Assembly: GCA_018710985.1 (NCBI GenBank)
Contig: DVIV01000040.1
Location: forward strand, 1-64,000
DNA from: Candidatus Limiplasma pullicola
Lineage (GTDB): Bacteria > Bacillota > Clostridia > Christensenellales > Aristaeellaceae
Length of the DNA: 64,000 bases
Direction of reading: 5' to 3'
Part shown: piece by piece, positions 9,179 to 17,762 of the stretch
Layout: each line of letters opens with the position of its first letter
How positions within the stretch are numbered: the stretch's first letter is position 1
Notes under the pieces: generated by a model
The model's input: the letters and a program-made list of their open reading frames with translations, nothing else
Database searches by the model: none
What the model was told of the DNA's origin: nothing
Made by a program: the position numbers and the translations under genes

Positions 9179-9262
9179 ATCGTTATACGATCAAATTGAA
9201 AATAAAAATATATAATTTACGAAAATATACTTGACTATCGATAACTGTAATGATAATATAAT
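9179..9262 (+). promoter_or_regulatory. Promoter and operator-like sites of the sugar ABC operon
   Basis: TTGACT at 9231-9236 is followed by overlapping -10 candidates (TAATAT 9254-9259 with a 17-bp spacer, TATAAT 9257-9262 with 20). Upstream lies a perfect inverted repeat ATCGT-TAT-ACGAT (9179-9191) and a TTTACGA half-site (9216-9222) like the one at 3186-3193. The DeoR-family protein encoded next door probably acts here. Confidence 0.55.
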
Positions 9263-9337
9263 CATAAACAAAGTGAAATCGGATCACATTCCGATTGGAT
9301 AAGGAACCGGCGAACCAAAAAACTGGAGGGATATGAC

Positions 9338-10606
9338 ATGAAAAAGGGAGTCGCGCTTCTTCTGGTTCTGGCCATGATGCTCAGCTTCTGTGCTGTCGGC
9401 GCATCGGCGGAAGAACAGGTTACCATCACCTTCGGCTTCTGGGGCGATACGCCCGAGGCCAACATGAAAATGCAGCTTGCCGAAAACTATATGGCGATGC
9501 ATCCCAATGTGAACATCGAGTTTGAGTACACCGACGGCAACGGCTATCTGACCAAGATGCAGACCTGGTTCTCTTCCGGTACCACGCCCGATGTCTTCGG
9601 TGTGGCCAGCGACGTGCTGACCTACTTTATCAACCAGGACGAGTTCGAAAACCTGGCGCCCTATATTGAGGCCGACGGCCTGGAAGGCTCCTGGAACCAG
9701 AACATCATCGACAGCTCCTACACCAACGCCAAGGGGGAAATCGTGGCCATACCCTTCATCTCCAAGGTGTTCGCCATGGCCTACAACAAAGATCTCTTCG
9801 ACGAGGCCGGTATCGACTATCCGACGGATGACTGGACTATCGACGATATGCTCGAGGCCGCGCGCGCCATCACCTAGGGCGAGGGCGTGGACGCCGTGTA
9901 CGGCCTGCGCTGGGGCGTGCGTCCCACCGAGTTCTACCGTAACCTCTACGGCACCCCCGTCTATGACCTGACCACCAACGAGATCCACGCGGCGGATAAC
10001 GAGGAGTTCAAGGCTGCCGTATCCCTGTTTGTGGACACCATCAAGGAAGGCCTGGCCCCCAACGAGACCGGCGGCGCCCTGTCCACCGGCGGCTTTGAGA
10101 CCGGACGCTTCGGCATGCAGCTGAGCGCCACCTGGGATATCGCTACCCTGCTGACGATGGCCGAATCCAGCTTCGACTGGGCCATCGTGATGCTGCCCAT
10201 CAATACCGACTTTGACAAGCGTATGCTCTCCACCTTCCGCGGCAACGGCTGGTGCATCAGCAAGGATGCCGAAAACAAGGACGTGGCCTGGGATTTCATC
10301 AAGTACATGACCACCACCGAGGAAGCGATGCGCCTGGCGCAGGCTTACGGCATTCCGGAGCTGACCTCCTATGCCGAAAGCGAGGAATACCTCAACGATT
10401 TCAGCGGCAGCACCGCGACCTATGACAAGTCCGTTTTCCTGCGGATGCTGGACTTCACCACCAACTTCAGCAACATGGGCGTCTATGCGCAGATCAATGA
10501 CGTGATCAAGAACGACTACGAGCTGGTCCTTGCCGATCAGATGACCGTTGATGAAATGGCAGAAGATGTTCAAGTGCAGGCGGAAAGCCTTATGGCGATG
10601 CAATAA
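9338..10606 (+). pseudogene. Sugar ABC transporter substrate-binding protein, interrupted by in-frame TAG
   Basis: An extracellular solute-binding protein of the family-1 type for carbohydrates: Sec signal peptide (about 1-24), then a two-lobed binding fold with ITFGFWGDTP and DVFGVASD, and downstream GMQLSATWD and WCISKDAENKD. The frame is open on both sides, but codon 180 is TAG (9875-9877) where relatives would usually carry a sense codon; CAG to TAG is one transition. TAG serves as a normal stop elsewhere in this window, so general recoding is unlikely. A GTG at 9887 could restart translation but would give no signal peptide. It is either a null allele or a sequence error. RBS GGAGGG is at 9325-9330. 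Confidence 0.85.
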
Positions 10607-10618
10607 AGGCATCTTCGC

Positions 10619-10651
10619 TGAGGGGAACCGGCCGGCGGCCGGTTCCCCTCA
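10619..10651 (+). promoter_or_regulatory. Intercistronic hairpin after the binding-protein gene
   Basis: Two perfectly paired 15-base arms (10619-10633 and 10637-10651) with a GGC loop and no real T-run follow. Such hairpins behind binding-protein genes protect the upstream mRNA or partly terminate, so that more binding protein than permease is made. Confidence 0.75.
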
Positions 10652-10695
10652 CGTTTCAAAACCGCGGTGAACGCTTGTGAAAAGAGGGATTGAAG

Positions 10696-11592
10696 ATGAA
10701 GAGCGATAAACTGGCTCATAAATCATCAAGGCTTTTTTATCTGTTTATTTCCCCGTGGATCATCGGATTTTGTGTGTTTACACTCTTTCCGATGCTGTTT
10801 TCGCTTTTCACCTCCTTTACCAACTGGAATGGCCTGAGCCTTCCGGAATTTATCGGTTTCAGCAACTATGTCAACATTTTTACCGTTGACCGGCTGTTTC
10901 AGACCTCGCTGAAAAACACGCTGTACTACGTGGCGGTTTCCGTGCCGCTGAATCTTCTGCTCTCCATCGTGCTGGCGCTCATGCTCAACCAGCGCCTGCC
11001 CGCCACCAACCTGTTCAGGGCGATTTTCTATCTGCCCACCATCTGCACCGGCGTGGCATCCTATATCACCTGGCTGTATCTCTATAATCCCAACTTCGGC
11101 TTTATCAACGTACTTCTCAGCCGCCTGGGCATTCAGGGCCCCGGCTGGCTCTCGGACATAAATACCGCAATGCCCTCCCTCATCCTGATGGACATGTTCG
11201 TCTGCGGCACGTCGATGACGGTGGTGCTCGCCAGCCTTCAGGATACGCCCAAAATGTACTACGAGGCTGCCAATCTCGACGGCGCCAACAAATGGCAGCA
11301 GTTTGTCCATGTCACCTTTCCCATGATCAGCCCGGTGGTGTTCTTCAACCTTCTGATGACGCTGATCAAGGGACTTCAGATCTTCACCCAGCCCTATGTC
11401 ATGACGGAGGGCGGACCGGCCAACGCAACCTATGTCTACGGCCTGCACCTGTACAAAACCGCATTTCTCTATACCCGATTCGGCTACGCTTCGGCATTGG
11501 CATGGGTGCTGTTCCTCTTGCTGATTGCCCTGAGCGGTATCATCTTCGCCACCTCAAAATTCTGGGTGTTCTACCGGGAGGATGTTGACTGA
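10696..11592 (+). CDS. Sugar ABC transporter permease, MalF/UgpA type
   Basis: A 298-residue inner-membrane permease of the carbohydrate ABC importer family with about six membrane helices. The EAA loop that contacts the ATPase reads YYEAANLDGANKWQQF followed by the usual VTFPMISPV. ATG 10696 is preferred over an in-frame TTG two codons upstream because of its spacing from an AGAGG ribosome site. It overlaps the second permease gene by one base. No ATPase gene lies in the operon; as is common for Bacillota sugar importers, a shared MsmK-type ATPase from elsewhere would be needed. Confidence 0.93.
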   Translation: MKSDKLAHKSSRLFYLFISPWIIGFCVFTLFPMLFSLFTSFTNWNGLSLPEFIGFSNYVNIFTVDRLFQTSLKNTLYYVAVSVPLNLLLSIVLALMLNQRLPATNLFRAIFYLPTICTGVASYITWLYLYNPNFGFINVLLSRLGIQGPGWLSDINTAMPSLILMDMFVCGTSMTVVLASLQDTPKMYYEAANLDGANKWQQFVHVTFPMISPVVFFNLLMTLIKGLQIFTQPYVMTEGGPANATYVYGLHLYKTAFLYTRFGYASALAWVLFLLLIALSGIIFATSKFWVFYREDVD

Positions 11593-12428
11593 TGAAAAAG
11601 CGGCTTTCCGCAGGCAAGATCATCACCATGCTGGTGCTGATCGTACTGGCTGTGATCTTCCTGATTCCGTATTTCTGGATGGTTTCCACATCGCTCAAAA
11701 GCGTCGATCAGGTTTCCAAGCTGTGGGAGATTTTGCCCAATCCGGTGACCTTCCGCAGCTATAAAACCGGCTTTGAGCTCGCGCCGTTTGGCCGCTATAC
11801 CCTCAATACCATTCGCATCGGCGTCCTTTGCGTGGTGGGTACGCTGATCAGCTGCTCGCTGACGGCCTTCGGCTTTGCCAAGTTCCATGCCCGGAGCAAG
11901 AAGTTCCTCTTCATGGTGCTGCTGGCCACGATGATGGTCCCGCAGACCGTCACCCTGATTCCTTCCTACATGCTCTACAGCCGTCTGGGGTGGGTCAATA
12001 CCATCATCCCCCTGACGCTTCCGGCCTTCTTCGGCTGCAGCGCGTTCAACATTTTCCTGCTGCGCCAGTTCTTCTCCTCGCTGCCCAGCGACTTGGGCGA
12101 GGCTGCGTTGATCGACGGCTGCAACTGGTTTGGCATCTTCGTCAAGATTTATCTGCCCAATACCGTCCCTGCCCTGCTGGTGGTGACCATCAACCAGCTG
12201 GTCTATGTGTGGAATGATTACATGAGCCCGCTTGTCTATCTGGGAAAGCCGTCGGATTACACCATCGCGCTGGGCCTGAACATGTTCAAGGGCCAGCAGG
12301 GCGGCTCCATCGACCCCGGTCCGCTGATGGCCATGGCGTGCTTCACCATTCTGCCTCTGTTCATTCTCTACATCTGCTTCCAGCGGTACTTCGTAGAGGG
12401 CATCGCCACCACCGGCATCAAGGGGTAA
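11592..12428 (+). CDS. Sugar ABC transporter permease, MalG/UgpE type
   Basis: The 278-residue partner permease. It has six predicted membrane helices and an EAA loop reading LGEAALIDGCNWFGIF followed by KIYLPNTVPAL. TGATG couples its start to the preceding permease stop. Together with the binding protein this forms a carbohydrate uptake (CUT1) system. The downstream lactonase and epimerase suggest the ligand may be a sugar acid, lactone or related compound rather than a plain oligosaccharide, though the fructosidase operon nearby leaves a fructoside possible. Confidence 0.93.
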   Translation: MKKRLSAGKIITMLVLIVLAVIFLIPYFWMVSTSLKSVDQVSKLWEILPNPVTFRSYKTGFELAPFGRYTLNTIRIGVLCVVGTLISCSLTAFGFAKFHARSKKFLFMVLLATMMVPQTVTLIPSYMLYSRLGWVNTIIPLTLPAFFGCSAFNIFLLRQFFSSLPSDLGEAALIDGCNWFGIFVKIYLPNTVPALLVVTINQLVYVWNDYMSPLVYLGKPSDYTIALGLNMFKGQQGGSIDPGPLMAMACFTILPLFILYICFQRYFVEGIATTGIKG

Positions 12429-12453
12429 AGCGGTCTGACAGGAGGAATTTGCA

Positions 12454-13557
12454 ATGAGCGACATTCAGTCCATTACCAGAGAAAGCTGGATTCTGAAAAC
12501 CTTTCCTGAATGGGGGACCTGGCTTGTAGAGGACATCGAAAGCGCAGTGATTCCCGCGGGCAATGTAGGCATGTGGTGGCTGGGCTGCACCGGCATCTGG
12601 ATGAAAACGCCCCGGAACACCAATATCACCATCGACCTGTGGTGCGGCAACGGCAAGCGCACCCATGGCAACGGCAAGATGGCCGTGGGGCACCAGATGG
12701 CCAATATGTGCGGCGCGCGCGCCATGCAGCCCAATCTGCGCAACGTGCCCTTCGTGTTTGATCCCTTCGCGTTCAAGCACGTTGACGCGGTGCTGGCCAC
12801 GCATTATCACCAGGACCATATGAGCGCGGAGTGGGCGGCGCATGTCATCAACAGCGGCATGACCACCACCGGCAAGGACGGCCGGGAGATCCCCGTGCCC
12901 TTCATCGGCCCCAAAAAGGCCGTGGAAACCTGGGTCAAATGGGGGGTGCCCGCGGAGCGCTGCATCACGGTGAAGCCGGGCGACACTCTGACCGTCGGCG
13001 ACGTGGAGATCGTCTGCCTGGACAGCTTTGACCGCACCTGTATCGTCACCACCGATTCCACTGGCCCCGACCGCGAGGAGCTGGCCGGCAAATGCCCCAC
13101 GGACATGGATCAGAAGGCCGTGAACTACCTGCTGAAAACCGAGGGCGGCAATATCTATCATTCCGGCGACAGCCATTTCTCCATCTATTTTGCCAAGCAC
13201 GGCAAGGACTATGACATCGATGTGGCATTCGGCTCCTTCGGTGAAAACCCCGTGGGCATGCAGGACAAGATGACTTCCACGGATATCCTGCGCATGGCGG
13301 AAAACCTGCGCTGCAAGGTCGTCATTCCCATCCACTGGGACGTGTGGACCAATTTCCAGGCCGACTGCGAGGAAATCCGCCTGCTGTACGATTTCAAGAA
13401 GGACCGCAACGAATACCGCTTCCATCCCTTCTTCTGGCAGGTGGGCGGAAAATACGTCTATCCGCAGGACAAGGACAAGCTCTACTATCATCATCAGCGC
13501 GGATTTGAGGACTGCTTTGAAGCGCCTCAGAACATTCCCTTCCGCTCCTGCCTGTAA
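12454..13557 (+). CDS. ulaG: L-ascorbate-6-phosphate lactonase (UlaG-like metallo-beta-lactamase fold)
   Basis: A 367-residue enzyme closely resembling E. coli UlaG along its full length: [11 protein letters not shown] at the start, [10 protein letters not shown], metal-binding THYHQDH (116-122), then YHSGDSHFS and WQVGGK near the end. UlaG opens L-ascorbate 6-phosphate to 3-keto-L-gulonate 6-phosphate with a divalent metal. E. coli has THDHNDH at the metal site, so the site is conserved. AGGAGG lies 8 bases before the ATG. In E. coli the substrate comes from a PTS; here only an ABC transporter adjoins, so the substrate may be phosphorylated after entry or may differ. Confidence 0.92.
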   Translation: MSDIQSITRESWILKTFPEWGTWLVEDIESAVIPAGNVGMWWLGCTGIWMKTPRNTNITIDLWCGNGKRTHGNGKMAVGHQMANMCGARAMQPNLRNVPFVFDPFAFKHVDAVLATHYHQDHMSAEWAAHVINSGMTTTGKDGREIPVPFIGPKKAVETWVKWGVPAERCITVKPGDTLTVGDVEIVCLDSFDRTCIVTTDSTGPDREELAGKCPTDMDQKAVNYLLKTEGGNIYHSGDSHFSIYFAKHGKDYDIDVAFGSFGENPVGMQDKMTSTDILRMAENLRCKVVIPIHWDVWTNFQADCEEIRLLYDFKKDRNEYRFHPFFWQVGGKYVYPQDKDKLYYHHQRGFEDCFEAPQNIPFRSCL

Positions 13558-13571
13558 GGAGGCGCAGCCGT

Positions 13572-14609
13572 ATGAGGTATACCAAGCGGCTTCTTGCCGA
13601 AATGGACCATTGCTATGCGGTGACGGTGATGCAGGCCGAAGGGGAACCATACGCCTTCTTTGCCGCTGAAAACAAAGGCCCCTGCCTGGCCGTGGACTGC
13701 GCCACCAAGCAAAAGCGCAGGACTGTGTGGGAGGAGCCGGGCGGCACCATGAGCATGGTGGCGATTCCCGGTCATCCGGGCGAGTTTCTGGCCGTCCAGA
13801 AGTTCTACCGGCTTTTTGACTGGGAAGAGGCCTGCCTGGTCTGGGTCCGTCCCGACGGCAAGGGCGGATATGAGACGCGGGAACTGGTGACAACGGCGTA
13901 TCTTCACCGCTTTGACATCCTTCAGCGCGACGGCAGGGCCTGGCTGGTGATCTGCACCCTTGCCGCCCATAAACAGACCCGCGAGGACTGGTCCTGCCCG
14001 GGGAGCATCTATGTGGCCCCCATGCCCGCAAGCTGGGATGAGGCGGTCCGTTTGACCCCTTTGAAGGAAGACTGCTTTCAGAACCATGGCTATGCCCGCA
14101 TCTCGCTTGACGGTCATGACGCCGGGCTGGTCACCTGCGCGCAGGGCGTGTTTGAGGTCATCCCGCCGCCCGCGGGCAGCGAGCGCTGGGAGGTGCGTCA
14201 AATCATGGACATGCCCACCAGCGACGCCGACTGGATTGACATTGACGGGGACGGGGAAAACGAAATCGCCACCATCGAGGCCTTTCACGGCTGTTATTTC
14301 CGCATCTACAAAAAGACAGACGGCCAATACCGGAAGGTGTTCGAGCATCCCGAAGCAACGGAGTTCTACCATGTGGTGAAAGCAGGGTATCTGGCGGGAA
14401 AGCCGTGCTTTGTGGGAGGCTGCCGCAGGGGCAGGCAGCAGCTGTTTGTGGTGTACTGGGATGCGGAGGGCGGTCGCTTCCGGTGGGATCTCGTGGACGA
14501 GGGCGTGGGCCCCAGCAACGTCTGGATTCACCATGGCGCCGACGGGGACGAAATCTATGCCGCCAACCGCGAGGCCGCGCAGGCTGCCGTCTACACCGTG
14601 GAACCCTGA
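13572..14609 (+). CDS. Unknown protein, VCBS/FG-GAP-like segment
   Basis: I do not recognise a named family. The 345-residue product has no signal peptide or membrane helix and looks like a beta-propeller: repeated short strands, and an acidic loop DIDGDGENEIAT near 220 that resembles calcium-binding FG-GAP/VCBS loops. It lies between ulaG and ulaE homologues with 14- and 16-bp gaps, and its own AAGGAGG site, so it belongs to the same catabolic operon. Possible roles are a lactonase, an epimerase of the propeller type or a sensor. The cytosolic location together with a calcium-type loop is unusual. Confidence 0.72.
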   Translation: MRYTKRLLAEMDHCYAVTVMQAEGEPYAFFAAENKGPCLAVDCATKQKRRTVWEEPGGTMSMVAIPGHPGEFLAVQKFYRLFDWEEACLVWVRPDGKGGYETRELVTTAYLHRFDILQRDGRAWLVICTLAAHKQTREDWSCPGSIYVAPMPASWDEAVRLTPLKEDCFQNHGYARISLDGHDAGLVTCAQGVFEVIPPPAGSERWEVRQIMDMPTSDADWIDIDGDGENEIATIEAFHGCYFRIYKKTDGQYRKVFEHPEATEFYHVVKAGYLAGKPCFVGGCRRGRQQLFVVYWDAEGGRFRWDLVDEGVGPSNVWIHHGADGDEIYAANREAAQAAVYTVEP

Positions 14610-14625
14610 AGGAAGGATGCTGACG

Positions 14626-15474
14626 ATGACCATGCCCTACAGGCTGGGCCTGTATGAAAAGAGCATGCCGAACGACCTTGCGCTTGCCAAGAAGCTGCTT
14701 TTGACGAGGCAGTCCGGCTTTGACTATCTGGAATTGTCCATCGACGAAACGGACGAAAAGCTCGCCCGGCTGGATTGGGATGAAGAGACGCTCCCGCAGC
14801 TGGAAAGCAGCATGCACAATACGGGCGTGCCCATCCATTCCATCTGCCTGTCCGGCCACCGCAAATACCCCATGGGCCATCCTGACCCGGCTGTGCGGGC
14901 GCGAAGCATGGAGATCATGGAAAAGGCCATACGCCTGGCCAGCCGCCTCAACATCCGGCTGATTCAGCTGGCCGGCTATGATGTGTACTATCTGGAAGGC
15001 TCCGAACAGACCCGCGAGCTGTTTGCACGGAACCTCAGAAAAGCCGCTCACATGGCGGCTGCCTACGGCGTGATGCTGGCCTTTGAAACGATGGAAACCC
15101 CTTTCATGAATACCGTCGAAAAGGCCATGCGCTATGTCCATAGCACCCAGAGCGCCTGGCTGCAGGTCTATCCCGACAGCGGGAACCTGACCAATGCGGC
15201 CGGCGGAAACGCCGGACGGGTCCTGGCGGACCTGGATGCTGGACGGGGCCATCTGGCGGCGCTGCATCTGAAGGAAACCGTCCCCGGCGTATTTCGGGAA
15301 GTTCCCTTCGGAACGGGCCATGTGGACTTCACCGCCATTGCTCGAAAGGCCTACGAGCTGGACGTGCGCACCTTTGTGGGCGAGTTCTGGTACACCGGTT
15401 CTGATCACTGGCGTGAGGATCTTGCCTCTGCCAACCGCTTTTTGCGCGACCATCTCAACCACGCCGTGCAGTGA
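14626..15474 (+). CDS. ulaE: L-ribulose-5-phosphate 3-epimerase (UlaE/SgbU type)
   Basis: A 282-residue TIM-barrel sugar isomerase very like E. coli UlaE (284 residues). It interconverts L-xylulose 5-phosphate and L-ribulose 5-phosphate. The expected metal ligands are visible in LAFETMET (Glu), YPDSGNL (Asp), LHLKET (His) and VGEFWY (Glu), and the N-terminal LGLYEKSMP is typical. ATG 14626 is preferred because AAGGAAGG is about 9 bases upstream; an ATG at 14617 abuts that site. It is the last gene of the operon. Neither the decarboxylase UlaD nor the 4-epimerase UlaF is present in the window. Confidence 0.92.
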   Translation: MTMPYRLGLYEKSMPNDLALAKKLLLTRQSGFDYLELSIDETDEKLARLDWDEETLPQLESSMHNTGVPIHSICLSGHRKYPMGHPDPAVRARSMEIMEKAIRLASRLNIRLIQLAGYDVYYLEGSEQTRELFARNLRKAAHMAAAYGVMLAFETMETPFMNTVEKAMRYVHSTQSAWLQVYPDSGNLTNAAGGNAGRVLADLDAGRGHLAALHLKETVPGVFREVPFGTGHVDFTAIARKAYELDVRTFVGEFWYTGSDHWREDLASANRFLRDHLNHAVQ

Positions 15475-15486
15475 CAGGGACTCAAA

Positions 15487-15537
15487 ATCCCCGCCGTTAA
15501 GGGCTCGCGTGCCCCTGACCGCCGGGGATCGTTTTTT
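15487..15537 (+). terminator. Terminator of the ABC/ula operon
   Basis: ATCCCCG pairs with CGGGGAT around an inner GGGC/GCCC stem, followed by a six-T run at 15532-15537. Confidence 0.75.
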
Positions 15538-15612
15538 CAGCCCCAAAGGGCTGCTCCTTGCCTTTTTTCTCCCGCCGTGATACAATCTCCCCGTCAGGAA
15601 GGAGTGAAGACA

Positions 15613-16662
15613 ATGGATTCCATTCGCATCGTCGTGGTTGGCGCCGGCGCCATCGGAGGCGTCACGGCGGCGTTGATGAAGCAGGGCGGAAGCGATGTGA
15701 CACTGGTGTGCAAGCATCAGGAGATTGCGGATATCGCCTCCGGCCGGGGTCTGCACATCACGGGCGTGAGAGGCGAGCATACGGTGCACCTCAACGCCGT
15801 GGCCGACATTGCGGAGCTTGACGGTACCTATGACGTGGCGCTGATCGCCACCAAGGCATACGATATGCCCGCCTGCGCGCGGGCGCTGCTGCCCTATCTG
15901 AAGGACGATTCGCTGGTTTTGAGCCTGCAAAACGGCATTTGCACCGATGCGCTGGCCGCCGTGGTGGGCAAGGAGCGCACGGTGGGCTGCGTGATCGGTT
16001 GGGGTGCGACCATGCTTGGCCCCGGCGAACTGGCCGTAACCAGCACGGGCGAGTTTCTCATCGGCCGTGTCGGCGGCGACCAGGAGGCGCTTGAGCCTGT
16101 CCGGCGCGCCATGGATGCGGTCGCGCCCACGCTCATCACGCCGGATATCTACGCGGAGCTGTATTCCAAGCTGATCGTCAACAGCTGCATCACCTCGCTG
16201 GGGGCCATCTGCGGCCTGTATTTGGGGCAGATGCTCCGAAAAAGCCAGGCAAGGCGCATTTTCCTGGGGATTATCCGCGAGGCGATGGACGTGGCGCACG
16301 CTCAGGGCCTGAAGGTGCCGCCGTTCGGCGGCAAGCTGGACTACGAAAAGCTGCTGGCAGGGAATCGCCCGCTGGACAATCTGCGCCGGCACGCCATGAT
16401 TCTGGCGGTAGGGCTCAAGTACCGGCGGCTGAAAAGCTCCAGCCTGCAATCGCTGGAGCGGGGACGGCCCACCGAAATCGACTACTTCAACGGCTTTATT
16501 GCCCAAAAGGGCGAGGAGCTGGGCGTGGATTGTCCCATCAACCGCCGCCTGACGGCCATGATCAAGGAAATTGAGGGCGACAAGCGCAGCATCAAGGTCG
16601 AAAACCTCTACGATCCCGTGTTCTGCGGCCAGAAGGCCGCCCGCCACGGCGCAAAGGCATGA
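15613..16662 (+). CDS. panE: 2-dehydropantoate 2-reductase family protein
   Basis: A 349-residue NADPH-dependent reductase of the ApbA/PanE family, which converts ketopantoate to pantoate for coenzyme A. The Rossmann loop GAGAIGG is at about 10-16. The C-terminal domain has KLIVNSCITSLGAI with the catalytic lysine and ERGRPTEIDYFNG with the substrate-binding glutamate. At 349 residues it is longer than E. coli PanE (303), and distant homologues act on other 2-keto acids, so the substrate is not certain. The ATG at 15613 follows GGAAGGAG. It stands alone between two terminators. Confidence 0.85.
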   Translation: MDSIRIVVVGAGAIGGVTAALMKQGGSDVTLVCKHQEIADIASGRGLHITGVRGEHTVHLNAVADIAELDGTYDVALIATKAYDMPACARALLPYLKDDSLVLSLQNGICTDALAAVVGKERTVGCVIGWGATMLGPGELAVTSTGEFLIGRVGGDQEALEPVRRAMDAVAPTLITPDIYAELYSKLIVNSCITSLGAICGLYLGQMLRKSQARRIFLGIIREAMDVAHAQGLKVPPFGGKLDYEKLLAGNRPLDNLRRHAMILAVGLKYRRLKSSSLQSLERGRPTEIDYFNGFIAQKGEELGVDCPINRRLTAMIKEIEGDKRSIKVENLYDPVFCGQKAARHGAKA

Positions 16663-16665
16663 TGA

Positions 16666-16702
16666 AAGGCCGCTTCGGAAGAAAACCTTCCGAAGCGGCC
16701 TT
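16666..16702. terminator. Bidirectional terminator between panE and galE
   Basis: AAGGCCGCTTCGGAAG and its perfect complement surround an AAAA loop; the genes on both sides converge on it. Confidence 0.85.
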
Positions 16703-16716
16703 CCTGTTTATCAAGG

Positions 16717-17736
16717 TCAGGCGTCGCGGTAGCCGTTGGGGTTGTTGCTCTGCCAGCGCCAGGAATCGCGGCACATGTCGTCCAGCGTCTTTTCCGCCTG
16801 CCAGCCAAGCAGTTCCCTGGCCTTGGTGGGGTCCGCGTAGCAGCGGGCCACGTCGCCCGGGCGGCGGTCCACGATGGCGTAAGGAATCTGAATGCTGTTG
16901 ACGCGCTGGAAGGTGTTGACCAGGTCCAGCACGCTGTATCCCGTGCCGGTGCCCAGGTTGAACACCTCACACCCGCTGTGCTGCATCAGGTAGTCGCAGG
17001 CTGCCACATGGCCGCGCGCCAGGTCCACGACATGGATGTAGTCGCGCACGCCCGTTCCGTCGTGCGTGGGATAGTCGCTTCCGAACACGCGCAGCTGCTG
17101 GAGTTTTCCGCTGGCCACCTGCGTGATGTAGGGCATCAGGTTGTTGGGAATGCCTACGGGGTCCTCGCCGATGAGGCCGCTTTCATGCGCGCCGATGGGG
17201 TTGAAGTAGCGCAGCAGCGCCACCGACCAGTCGGGATAGGCATGGGCCACATCCTTGAGAATCTGCTCGATCATATACTTGGTCCAGCCGTAGGGGTTGG
17301 TGCAGCCGCCCGTGTGCATGCTCTCCACCAGCGGCATCTCGTCGGACATGCCGTACACCGTCGCGGACGAGCTGAACACGATGCGCTTGACGCCATGCTT
17401 GCGCATCACCTCGCACAGGGTGAGGGTGCTGTCCAGATTGTTGCGATAGTATTCAAGCGGCTTTTGCACGCTTTCACCCACAGCCTTGTATCCCGCGAAG
17501 TGGATGACCGCGTCAAACGAGTGGGCGGCAAACACCTTGTCCAGCTCGGCGGCATCGGTCACGTCTACATTGTAGCAGCATACGTGCTGGCCGGTGATGG
17601 TCTTGAGGCGGTCGAGCACATGCTCGCTGGCGTTGTAGAAGTTGTCCGCGATGACGGCCTCGTGGCCGGCCTTGACCAGCTCCACGTAGGTATGGGAGCC
17701 GATGAAGCCCGCGCCGCCCGTGAGAAGGATTTTCAT
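16717..17736 (-). CDS. galE: UDP-glucose 4-epimerase
   Basis: A 339-residue NAD-dependent epimerase that interconverts UDP-glucose and UDP-galactose. The N-terminal GGAGFIGSH binds NAD; catalytic residues are visible as FSSSATVYG (Ser) and YGWTKYM (Tyr-x-x-x-Lys). The length is typical. The ATG at 17736 places MKILLTGG at the start. It lies 26 bp after a sugar nucleotidyltransferase gene and, with the priming glycosyltransferase further upstream, supplies UDP-galactose or UDP-glucose for surface polysaccharide. Confidence 0.95.
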   Translation of the reverse strand: MKILLTGGAGFIGSHTYVELVKAGHEAVIADNFYNASEHVLDRLKTITGQHVCCYNVDVTDAAELDKVFAAHSFDAVIHFAGYKAVGESVQKPLEYYRNNLDSTLTLCEVMRKHGVKRIVFSSSATVYGMSDEMPLVESMHTGGCTNPYGWTKYMIEQILKDVAHAYPDWSVALLRYFNPIGAHESGLIGEDPVGIPNNLMPYITQVASGKLQQLRVFGSDYPTHDGTGVRDYIHVVDLARGHVAACDYLMQHSGCEVFNLGTGTGYSVLDLVNTFQRVNSIQIPYAIVDRRPGDVARCYADPTKARELLGWQAEKTLDDMCRDSWRWQSNNPNGYRDA

Positions 17737-17762
17737 GAAGCGCACGTTCCTTTCCTGTTCAA

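Noticed and set aside
9338..10606. Pyrrolysine or amber recoding in the binding protein
   Set aside because: TAG ends other genes normally in this window and no PYLIS-like context can be supported; a point mutation or sequence error is simpler.
14203..16647. An 814-codon reverse frame across the unknown protein, ulaE and panE
   Set aside because: It covers three well-supported forward genes and shows no domain motif.
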